DNA of 64,000 bases, from the NCBI GenBank assembly GCA_947478465.1, contig CANJWH010000004.1, forward strand, positions 1 through 64,000, written 5' to 3'. Origin of the DNA: Bacteroidota bacterium. Lineage in GTDB: Bacteria; Bacteroidota; Bacteroidia; SXHM01. The notes below the pieces were generated by a model that saw nothing but the letters and a program-made list of their open reading frames with translations, ran no database searches and was not told where the DNA came from. The translations under genes were made by a program, and so were the position numbers. Below are positions 1-8,300 of this stretch, piece after piece; the stretch's first letter is position 1; each line of letters starts with the position of its first letter.

Positions 1-1
1 A

Positions 2-91
2 AGCGGTAAAAAAAGAAAAAGGCATAAAATGGCCACCCACAAACGTAAAAAACGTTTGAGAAAAAACAGACATAAGAAGAAAGGTAAATAG
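2..91 (+). CDS. Small Lys/Arg-rich protein, probable AURKAIP1/COX24-type (bS22-like) ribosomal protein, 3' part
   Basis: The frame is open from the window edge to TAG at 89-91 and gives a 29-residue fragment made almost entirely of Lys, Arg and His, ending RLRKNRHKKKGK. The start lies outside the window or very close to it. Bacteroidota carry a conserved protein of about this size and composition just before the RNase G gene, and the pattern resembles the AURKAIP1/COX24 domain found in mycobacterial ribosomal protein bS22. A ribosomal role is inferred from that resemblance. It is too short for a standard ORF caller. Confidence 0.6.
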   Translation, partial: SGKKRKRHKMATHKRKKRLRKNRHKKKGK

Positions 92-124
92 TCTGTAATT
101 TACGCTGGCAGGGGATTTCCCCGC

Positions 125-166
125 ACACTATTCCATGTTGCATAAAATGCATACAGGGAATAGTGT
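125..166 (+). promoter_or_regulatory. Stem-loop in the leader of the RNase G gene
   Basis: ACACTATTCC (125-134) pairs perfectly with GGAATAGTGT (157-166). A second stem, TGCAT (139-143) with ATGCA (147-151), closes an AAA loop. TGT/ACA pairing joins the two. The hairpin ends 23 bases before the GTG start of rng. There is no clean T-run after it, so it is not a typical intrinsic terminator. A leader cleavage or autoregulation site, as known for the E. coli rne 5' UTR, is an inference. Confidence 0.55.
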
Positions 167-189
167 ATTTACTCATTTAATCATATCCC

Positions 190-1740
190 GTGAATTACGA
201 TCTTGTAATATCATCGTCTTCTTCTGAAGCTGTAATAGCTTTACTGAAAGACAAACAGCTTGTTGAGTTGCATAAGCAGCGCAGCAGCAATAATTTTTCT
301 GTGGGCGATATTTACCTAGGTAAGGTGAAGAAAATTATGCCCGGCCTTAATGCAGCTTTTGTAAACATAGGCTATGAAAAGGATGCGTTTCTTCATTACC
401 TGGATTTAGGTCCGCAAATGAATTCGTTCGTTAAATTTACTCAACAGGTTCAGTCGGGAAAGCAAAACAGTTCAAGGCTGGATTATGTACGTCCTGAGAA
501 AGATATTAATAAAGGCGGTAAAATTGATGACATAGTAAAAAGCGGTCAGCAGATTTTGGTGCAGGTTGCTAAAGAGCCAATTTCTACTAAAGGTCCGCGA
601 ATCACATCTGAAATTTCAATCGCAGGAAGATATATTGTACTGTTACCTTTCAACGATAAAGTTTCTGTTTCTCAGAAAATCAAAAGTTCAGAAGAGAGAG
701 ACAGGCTGAAAAAAATCATTAGTGATATTAAGCCTAAAAATTTTGGTGTTATCATCCGCACTGTTGCCGAACATAAAAAGACAGAGGAACTGGATGCTGA
801 CATGAAGGATTTAATGGTCAAATGGAACACTTGCTTTGAGCAACTAAAAAAAGCAAATGCGCCACAACGTGTGTTGGGTGAGCTTGATCGCACATCAGCT
901 TTACTTCGTGATATTCTGAACCCTGATTTCAACAACATATATACTGACGATCCGAAAGTTTTGGAAGAAGTGAAAAATTACCTTCACGCCAAAGCTCCCG
1001 AAAAAGAAAATATTGCAAAATTATATTCAGGAAAGTCTTCAATTTTTGAGCATTTCGGAATTGAAAAACAGATAAAAGCATCATTCGGAAAAACTGTAAC
1101 ATTCAAGAGTGGCGCTTATCTGGTAATTGAACACACTGAAGCGTTGCACGTAATTGATGTTAACAGCGGTCACCGTGCAAAATCAGACAATGATCAGGAG
1201 ACCAACGCGCTTGATTGTAATCTGGAAGCAGCTAAAGAAATTGCACGCCAGTTGCGTTTACGTGATATGGGCGGTATTATAGTTGTAGATTTTATTGACC
1301 TTCATAAAGCAGACAATCGTAAACTTCTTTTTGAGAAGATGCGTGATGAAATGAAGGATGATAAAGCGAAACACAACATTCTACCTCCTACAAAATTTGG
1401 TTTGGTGCAAATTACGCGTCAGCGCGTACGCCCCGAAATGAATATTGAAACAGTTGAAAAATGCCCCGCATGTGGTGGTACGGGAGAGGTTGCCGCAACC
1501 GTTCTTTTCACTGACGAAATAGAAAATAATATGCGCTTTATCTTGCAGGAGCAGAACGAGCAAATGGTTACCATCAGTGTTCATCCTTACGTTGAGGCGT
1601 ATCTGACAAAAGGCATTTTCTCTATCCGCTGGAAATGGCAGCGTAAATACAAGAAGAAAGTAAAAGTGGAAAGTTCAAATGCTTATCACTTTTTGGAATA
1701 TCACTTCCTCAATGCAAATGGGGAAGAAATTAAACTGTAA
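190..1740 (+). CDS. rng: Ribonuclease G/E family endoribonuclease
   Basis: Single-strand-specific endoribonuclease of the RNase E/G family, acting in rRNA maturation and mRNA turnover in the cytoplasm. An S1-type RNA-binding region (about residues 36-140, including the stretch GDIYLGKVKKIMPGLNAAFV) precedes the DNase I-like catalytic core. The metal-binding aspartates appear as D323 in VIDVNSGH and D367 in VVDFIDLHK. The zinc-link cysteines are C425 and C428 in CPACGG. The length (516) fits Bacteroidota RNase G; there is no long C-terminal degradosome scaffold as in RNase E. The start is GTG: the N-terminus MNYDLVISSS aligns with the family and no ATG lies near. A strong hairpin lies in its leader. 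Confidence 0.95.
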   Translation: MNYDLVISSSSSEAVIALLKDKQLVELHKQRSSNNFSVGDIYLGKVKKIMPGLNAAFVNIGYEKDAFLHYLDLGPQMNSFVKFTQQVQSGKQNSSRLDYVRPEKDINKGGKIDDIVKSGQQILVQVAKEPISTKGPRITSEISIAGRYIVLLPFNDKVSVSQKIKSSEERDRLKKIISDIKPKNFGVIIRTVAEHKKTEELDADMKDLMVKWNTCFEQLKKANAPQRVLGELDRTSALLRDILNPDFNNIYTDDPKVLEEVKNYLHAKAPEKENIAKLYSGKSSIFEHFGIEKQIKASFGKTVTFKSGAYLVIEHTEALHVIDVNSGHRAKSDNDQETNALDCNLEAAKEIARQLRLRDMGGIIVVDFIDLHKADNRKLLFEKMRDEMKDDKAKHNILPPTKFGLVQITRQRVRPEMNIETVEKCPACGGTGEVAATVLFTDEIENNMRFILQEQNEQMVTISVHPYVEAYLTKGIFSIRWKWQRKYKKKVKVESSNAYHFLEYHFLNANGEEIKL

Positions 1741-1770
1741 AACCGATTAGCTGACTTAGCTGATTAATCA

Positions 1771-2478
1771 ATGTCCAAAGGAAAGCTAGAGAAATTTGCT
1801 GAGATTGGAACATTTCCTAATGTTTTTCAATTGCCTTCATTACACAATTCTGAAGACTTTAGTCTGAAAGGAAAATGGCATAAGGAGTATTTCAAAAATC
1901 AGAATCCGATTGTTCTTGAATTAGGTTGCGGAAAAGGAGAGTACACCGTTGGACTGGCTGAAAAATTTCGGGATAAGAATTTTATTGGAGTAGATATTAA
2001 AGGTGCGCGTTTGTGGCGCGGAAGTAAAACTGCCTTTGATAATAAAATGAGCAATGTGGCTTTTGTTCGCACACGCATCGACCACATTGAAAAGGTTTTT
2101 GCATCCGGTGAAGTGGATGAAATATGGGTTACTTTTCCCGACCCTCAGCCACAAAAAACACGTGAACGTAAGCGTTTGACTTCGCCTGTTTTTCTGAAAC
2201 GATATGCTACTATTCTGAAGCCGGACGGAATTGTAAATCTTAAAACAGACAACTTCCCTTTGTATGATTATTCAAAAGAAGTTGCTAAGGAATTGAAACT
2301 TGAACTACTTGCAGCCACTGCTGATTTATACAAATCAATTGAAAAAGCAGAGGATGCTTATATCAGCAAGAACGCAGAACTTTTGCAGATAAAAACCTAT
2401 TACGAAAAAATGTTTTTGGAGCAGGGCTTGAAGATCAACTATCTTAGTTTCAGAATTTCTGCAGTGCAAAATGGCTGA
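1771..2478 (+). CDS. trmB: tRNA (guanine-N7-)-methyltransferase
   Basis: SAM-dependent enzyme that makes m7G46 in the tRNA variable loop. The Rossmann SAM loop is seen as VLELGCGKGEYTVGL, followed by the acidic residue in IGVDIKGARLWRG. The TrmB-specific motif is WVTFPDPQPQKTRERKRL, then LKTDN. The length of 235 residues is normal. It follows rng by 30 bases, and its last 8 bases overlap the next gene, so the two are probably translationally coupled. Confidence 0.95.
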   Translation: MSKGKLEKFAEIGTFPNVFQLPSLHNSEDFSLKGKWHKEYFKNQNPIVLELGCGKGEYTVGLAEKFRDKNFIGVDIKGARLWRGSKTAFDNKMSNVAFVRTRIDHIEKVFASGEVDEIWVTFPDPQPQKTRERKRLTSPVFLKRYATILKPDGIVNLKTDNFPLYDYSKEVAKELKLELLAATADLYKSIEKAEDAYISKNAELLQIKTYYEKMFLEQGLKINYLSFRISAVQNG

Positions 2479-2821
2479 TACGCCCAAACACCAATCCTTT
2501 TTTGAAGATGTGTATGCTGTTACCCGATTAATTCCAAAGGGAAGAGTTACATCTTATGGAGCAATTGCACGTTACCTCGGAACTGGAAAAAGTTCGCGTA
2601 TGGTAGGCTGGGCAATGAATAATGCACACAGTCAAAAACCTAAAGTTCCTGCTCATCGCGTAGTAAACCGAAATGGTTTACTCACGGGTAAACACAATTT
2701 CGGGCATCCCGATTTGATGAAACAATTGCTGGAAAAGGAAGGAGTAAAAGTGGTGAAAGACAAAGTGAAGAACTTTGAAAAACTCTTTTGGGATCCGATG
2801 AAGGAGTTAGGGTTGGATTAG
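2471..2821 (+). CDS. Alkyltransferase-like (ATL/MGMT-family) DNA-binding protein lacking the acceptor cysteine
   Basis: A 116-residue protein formed only by the DNA-binding domain of O6-alkylguanine-DNA alkyltransferase. The recognition-helix region (RVTSYGAIARYLG, SSRMVGWAMNNA) is kept. The active-site PCHRV motif reads PAHRV, with Ala61 in place of Cys, so it cannot accept an alkyl group. ATL proteins of this kind bind O6-alkylguanine and hand the lesion to nucleotide excision repair; this gene is not linked to uvrA here (about 18 kb away). The start overlaps the trmB stop by 8 bases. Confidence 0.88.
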   Translation: MADTPKHQSFFEDVYAVTRLIPKGRVTSYGAIARYLGTGKSSRMVGWAMNNAHSQKPKVPAHRVVNRNGLLTGKHNFGHPDLMKQLLEKEGVKVVKDKVKNFEKLFWDPMKELGLD

Positions 2822-2822
2822 T

Positions 2823-2884
2823 CGTCACCCTGAACTTGTTTCAGGGTCTATTATTTTAGATGCTGAAATAAATTCAGCATGACG
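2823..2884. repeat. Dispersed double-hairpin repeat, copy 1
   Basis: The element is bounded by CGTCA and TGACG. It holds two hairpins: CCCTGAA/TTCAGGG (2828-2846, loop CTTGT) and ATGCTGAA/TTCAGCAT (2860-2880, loop ATAAA). It fills the gap between two convergent genes, where it could terminate transcription both ways. Similar copies lie at 36879-36941 and 45901-45957. Confidence 0.75.
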
Positions 2885-2888
2885 AGTA

Positions 2889-4046
2889 TTAAGAGTAGAA
2901 ATACTTCTTCAACTTCAGGAACTTCAGTTCAAAAAAGTAATAGCTGACGTATGCAGCAGGAATAATAATTACAAGAGCCACCGCAGGTTTCATAAACAGA
3001 AACCACCCTACATTATCCTGCAAATTCAGTAATTCCAAAACTCTTCCGCCAATCAGAATTCCTATTTCGTGGAAACAGAAAAGCCCGTATGAAATCAGGC
3101 CCAGAAAGCTAAATAATTTCAGCCTTCCGAATTTTATCCATGAATTTTTGCAGAAGTTTTGTTCGAATATAAAAAAGGCGAGAAGCATAGCAAAAACTAT
3201 CTTTTCAATAATCAGGTTTACCACTCCCGCCAGCAGATTGTTTTCAAAAATAGGTTTGTAAAAAATCAAGCAAATCCAGAATAAACTATAAATGATTGCA
3301 ATCTGATTTTTAGTCAGGTTTTCCAAGATGCTAAAAATTGATTTTTCATTAGTTGATGCGCGAAAAGAAATAAAAGCAAACAAAGCTCCCATTGCAATAT
3401 CTCCCAATAAAAACAGTGTGTGATACCATAAAACAAACTGATCGTTTTCACGCACTCCAAAAAGGTAAAAAGTTGAAGCAATAAAAATTGCGGTCAGCAA
3501 CGAAAACAACCATTTTATCCTGAAACTGAAAAGTAGCAATAGAAAAGGCCAGAAAATATAAAATTGTTCTTCAACTGAAACGCTCCACAAGACGCTGATA
3601 ATAGGCGATTGAGTAAAGCCATGTTCAATCAAATAGAAGTTGCCAACGAAGAAGATGAAGTAAATTGGGTTGGCGCTTTCTGTAAAAGGTTCATTAATTA
3701 AATCTTTTGCAAAAGGAACTAAAACAAAACCAATAAAGAGCGTAAAGAAATAAAGAGGCCAAATTCTAAGAGCCCGTCTTACATAATACATTACAGGACT
3801 GAATCTGCCGCTGTTACTGCGTTCTTCTAAAATTACCCAGGTATTGATATAGCTTGAAAGTACAAATGCGAAACTAAATCCTGTTTTTCCGAAAATATAG
3901 ATGTAGTGCTTTACCCAGCCATAGACTTCGTCCTGTTTCAGTATCTCGCTTTCGGTGTCTAATGCATGACCAAAAAAAATAAAGAAAAACGACACGAAAC
4001 GCAGTGCGTCAAGGTTTTCGAAGTACCGTTTTTTATTTAAGTCCAT
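2889..4046 (-). CDS. Acyltransferase 3 family membrane protein (OafA/YrhL type)
   Basis: Polytopic membrane protein of 385 residues with about ten hydrophobic segments. The N-terminal family signature ENLDALRFVSFFFIFFGHAL contains the conserved His27. WSVSVEEQFYIFWP is the second family motif. Such enzymes O-acylate surface glycans or lipids; the substrate here is not deducible. The gene stands alone, convergent with the ATL gene and divergent from the PorV-like gene, so it has its own transcript. Confidence 0.88.
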   Translation of the reverse strand: MDLNKKRYFENLDALRFVSFFFIFFGHALDTESEILKQDEVYGWVKHYIYIFGKTGFSFAFVLSSYINTWVILEERSNSGRFSPVMYYVRRALRIWPLYFFTLFIGFVLVPFAKDLINEPFTESANPIYFIFFVGNFYLIEHGFTQSPIISVLWSVSVEEQFYIFWPFLLLLFSFRIKWLFSLLTAIFIASTFYLFGVRENDQFVLWYHTLFLLGDIAMGALFAFISFRASTNEKSIFSILENLTKNQIAIIYSLFWICLIFYKPIFENNLLAGVVNLIIEKIVFAMLLAFFIFEQNFCKNSWIKFGRLKLFSFLGLISYGLFCFHEIGILIGGRVLELLNLQDNVGWFLFMKPAVALVIIIPAAYVSYYFFELKFLKLKKYFYS

Positions 4047-4237
4047 GAAAGGAAAATAGAACTCAGATTTAAAAGAATTAAATGGTGATAAGGAACAAAA
4101 TCGAGCTTATTAGTGTTCCATTATCAAACCGAAAGTAAAAATAAATTTTCCAGCCGTCACAATAATAAATCAAAAGCCTCGTTTCCGATTTTGATGCTTT
4201 GAAAATAAATCTCTAAATTCACACTCTATTTAAAGTT

Positions 4238-5320
4238 ATGACACTTAATTTTCGCTCTGCACCTCTCGCGCTTATATTATCATTTTCTTTCCTATCGGCA
4301 TTTGCTCAGGCTCCTAAATACAGTAACGAGTTTCTTGCTATTGGTGTTGGTGCCCGTGCACTTGGTATGTCGGGTGCATATATTGCACAGAGTAATGATG
4401 TAACTTCAGGCTATTGGAATCCTGCAGGTCTTTCGCAGATTAAAAACAATTTTCAGGTTGGCTTGATGCACAGTGAGTATTTTGCGGGAATTGCCAAATA
4501 TGATTACCTTGGTGTTGCCGCTAAAATTAACCCAGAAAGCACACTTGGTTTCAGCGTTATCCGTTTTGGTGTAGATGATATCCCAAATACTACTCAGTTA
4601 ATTGATAACAATGGGCAAATTAATTATGATCGCATTAAATCCTTTACTGCTGCTGATTATGCGTTTGTAATTTCATATGCACGTAAGTCAAAAATTGAAG
4701 GATTGAGTTATGGTGCTAATGCAAAAATTATTTACCGTAAAGTGGGTGATTTTGCCAAAGCTTTTGGTTTTGGTTTGGATGTTGGGGCTCAATATCAGCG
4801 GGGAACCTGGAAGTTTGCTCTAATGGCTCGTGATATAACTTCTACGTTTAATGCATGGAGTTATAGTTTAGATGAAACTACTAAACAGGTTTTTCTGCAA
4901 ACAGGAAACGAAATACCATCAAATTCATTGGAAGTCACTTTGCCAAAATTAATTCTTGGTACCGGGAAACAGTTTACCATCTATAAGAAATTTACAACTT
5001 ACGTTGAAGCTAATCTTGATTTTACATTTGATGGAAGGCGCAACGTTGCTATTGGCGGTGACCCTATCAGTATTGATCCTAAATTTGGTTTGCAATTAGC
5101 ATACTCTGACTTTATCTTTATACGGGGTGGTGTTGGAAACATCCAACAAGTGCTGGATATAGATGGCAAAAAGGTAACCACCATTCAACCTAATATTGGT
5201 GTGGGTGTAAGAATTAAAAACTTTACAATTGATTACGCGTTGGCTAACGTGGGACAAAGTGTGGGATTGCTTTCAAATGTGTTTTCGTTAAGATTTGATT
5301 TCACGAAAAAGGAAAAATAA
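4238..5320 (+). CDS. PorV/PorQ-family outer-membrane beta-barrel protein
   Basis: Secreted protein of 360 residues with a signal peptide (cleavage near SAFAQ-A, residue 24). The N-terminal region (FLAIGVGARALGMSGAY, then YWNPAGLSQ) is typical of the FadL-like PorV/PorQ family, followed by alternating beta-barrel strands. PorV shuttles T9SS cargo from the translocon to the PorU sortase. This sequence is not the canonical PorV, so it is best called a PorV-like paralogue. The stop is directly followed by the start of the large C25 protease gene, with no bases between, which argues that the two products work together. Confidence 0.82.
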   Translation: MTLNFRSAPLALILSFSFLSAFAQAPKYSNEFLAIGVGARALGMSGAYIAQSNDVTSGYWNPAGLSQIKNNFQVGLMHSEYFAGIAKYDYLGVAAKINPESTLGFSVIRFGVDDIPNTTQLIDNNGQINYDRIKSFTAADYAFVISYARKSKIEGLSYGANAKIIYRKVGDFAKAFGFGLDVGAQYQRGTWKFALMARDITSTFNAWSYSLDETTKQVFLQTGNEIPSNSLEVTLPKLILGTGKQFTIYKKFTTYVEANLDFTFDGRRNVAIGGDPISIDPKFGLQLAYSDFIFIRGGVGNIQQVLDIDGKKVTTIQPNIGVGVRIKNFTIDYALANVGQSVGLLSNVFSLRFDFTKKEK

Positions 5321-8300
5321 ATGAGGGGACTGTTACGCGCCTTATTATTTCTGTTCTTGCCTTTTGCTGCGTCTGCGCAGTATACCAACTCCTGGATTAA
5401 TTACAGCCAGCCGTATTATAAATTCCCGATTTTACAAGATGGTTTTTACCGCATTACTTATGATGCGCTGGTAAGTAGTGGTATTCCTGCCGGTTCAATT
5501 AACCCTGATAACATCCAGATGTTCGGACGTGGACAGGAACTTGCTATTTGGGTTGAGGGAGGTCAGGACGGAAGTCTAGATCAAGGTGATTACATTGAGT
5601 TTCATGCTAAGCGTAATGATGGTTATTTTGACCGTGAGGTTTATGATGCTCCTGAAAATCATGGAAACCCATATTATAGTTTGTTTAACGACACTGCTTT
5701 TTATTTTTTCTCTTGGGGAAGTTCTCCCGGCTTAAGATTTCAGAATATTACTGATACTGATATTACAGGAATTACCCCTGCTGCTTTTTTTATGAAGGAA
5801 AATTCCATCTATTACACAAACAGCGGCTACTTACTTGGCAAAACATATCCGATTGTAAATGGCGAAACCAGTCCGCAGTATACTGCCGCTGAAGGTTATT
5901 TCAGCGCAGGTTTTGGTGGTTCATTTAATGCAACTGTAAGCACCCCTTCGGCAACTACAGGCCCCAATGCTACTCTATCTGCAAACGTAATTGGTATCGG
6001 TAATAACGCTAACCATAACATGCGCATAAGTGTAGGTTCATTTTCGTTTGATACAACTTACTTTGAGTATTATGTAAAACACTATAACAAACAAATTTCT
6101 TCATCTAATATTTCAAACGGTTCAACCAATGTGGTGTTTTCCAGTTTGAGCGGAACTACAAACGTAGTTGCATATGCTTCATTGCTTTACCCGCACAGCA
6201 TGAGCGTGAGCGGAACTACTTACCCTAAAATGTTTGTGCCTGATAACACAGTTGGAAGTGAAAACAAAACGCTGCTGAACCTTACAGGGTTTAATTTGCA
6301 AAGTTCTACGGGTAGATTATTTGACCTTACCAATAACAAACGTATTACATTATTCACTAATGGTGGAGCAACGGCTGCACTTATTCCTAATGGTGGCAAC
6401 GATAAAGAATGTTACCTCACCAGCGATGCACAGATTGCAACTAATTCCATCCCATTATTAAAACCCTGCGGACATAACGAAGACGGTTATTTTCTTGACA
6501 TCACCAATTACATAGTCCCTCCTAATTTTTACATTATTACACACAAAACGCTTTGGAATGAGGGTCAGAACTATAAAATCTATCGTAACCAAAGCGGCTA
6601 CAATGCTGAGTTGTTTGATATAGACGAAATCTATGATCAGTTCGGGCATGGTATTCCTAAAAGCCCTATGGCAATTCGTCATTTTGCTGATTATGCTTAT
6701 CATGAGTGGGGACCTGATTCATTGCAACATTTATTCCTTTACGGAAAAGGAATCTATTCTTATCAATGCAGATTCAACGCAGCAAATTATGCTGCCTGTC
6801 TTATTCCAACATTCGGCTTTCGTCCGGCTGATATGTTATTTACTGCCGGCCTGGGAGGTAACTTGTACGAGCCTGCTATTCCTGTGGGAAGATTGGCGGC
6901 ACGCACTCCTGAACAGGCACAGGATTACTTAGATAAAGTAGTGGAGTATGAAGGTGCTGAACCTGACGAATGGAAAAAACGTGTTCTGCATTTTTGCGGT
7001 GGGGCCGATGGTGCGGAGAATGAATTGCTTTGTTACTACGTAGATGTTTTTGAAGAAATTATTGAAGATTCACTTTATGGTGCATGGGTTCAGAAATTTT
7101 CAAAATCAAATTCTCAACCTTTTCAAATCACACAATCTGATTCTATTCGTGAATTGATTGAAAATGGTGTTTCACTCATGACCTTTTTCGGTCATGGTTC
7201 GGGTGGAGGATTTGATGTAAATACCGATGATGTCAGTACTTATAATAATGAAGGCAAGTATCCTTTAATTTTTGGAAACTCTTGCCTTTCGGGCGATATA
7301 CACAATGTGCCGGGTGCGAGCTTGAGTATGAGTGAACCCTGGGTGCTTGCGCAAGACCGGGGAGCAATAGGCTTTGTTGCTTCGGTGGGTGATGCTGTTG
7401 TAGGTGCACTGGCGCGTTATGGCGACAGTCTTTATACAAACCTTGGTTACAAAAATTATCACCATACCATTGGCAGGGTAATGAAACAAACCGTTGCCGA
7501 TGTTCAGGTTGCGGGAAATTATCTCTACAACTTTGCAGTGATGCAAGCCACATTGCATGGCGACCCTGGAATTAAAATCAACACGCATCCATTGCCCGAC
7601 CTTGCTATTTCTGAGCCCAATGTTTATTTCACTAATCCTGATGGTAACGGTACTCCAATCACTATTACAACTGAATTGGATTCGTTTGATATAAATATCA
7701 TAGTTAATAATCTGGGAAGAACGTATGGTGATACGCTAACACTTTATGTAAGACGCACCTATCCCGGTGGTATTGATGGTGGCAGCATTACCAAAACATT
7801 TGCGCCTATCTTTTTTAAAGATACCTTAACAGTTCGCTTTGCTACCAATCAGATTTTCGGTATTGGGATAAATCAGCTTTATGTGCATATCGATGATGGT
7901 CCGTTTCCGGTGATTAATGAATTATCTGAGCAGAATAATTTCATTAACAACATGAATTTTGTGGTGCAGTCGCCCGACATTATTCCGGTTTATCCTTACA
8001 AGTTTGCGATTATGGGTGATCAGGGTATAACGTTAAAAGCCTCCACAGGCGATCCGTTTGGACCTGTGCGCACCTACCGTTTGCAGTTAGATACTACCGA
8101 CCGTTTCAACAGTCCGCTGATGCAGCAAACCACCATTACCCAAAGTGGTGGAGTAGTAAACTGGACGCCAACTTTGCTTGCCAATATGCCAGACAGCACC
8201 GTTTATTTCTGGCGCGCTTCGGTTGACTCTACAGTATTTAAATGGCGCGAAAGTTCGTTCCAGTATATTGAGGGTAAATACGGTTGGGGACAAGCTCACT

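Noticed and set aside
7233..7588. Antisense frames within the C25 protease gene (minus strand, about 100 codons)
   Set aside because: They are shadows of a long, well-supported gene and have no signal peptide or domain.
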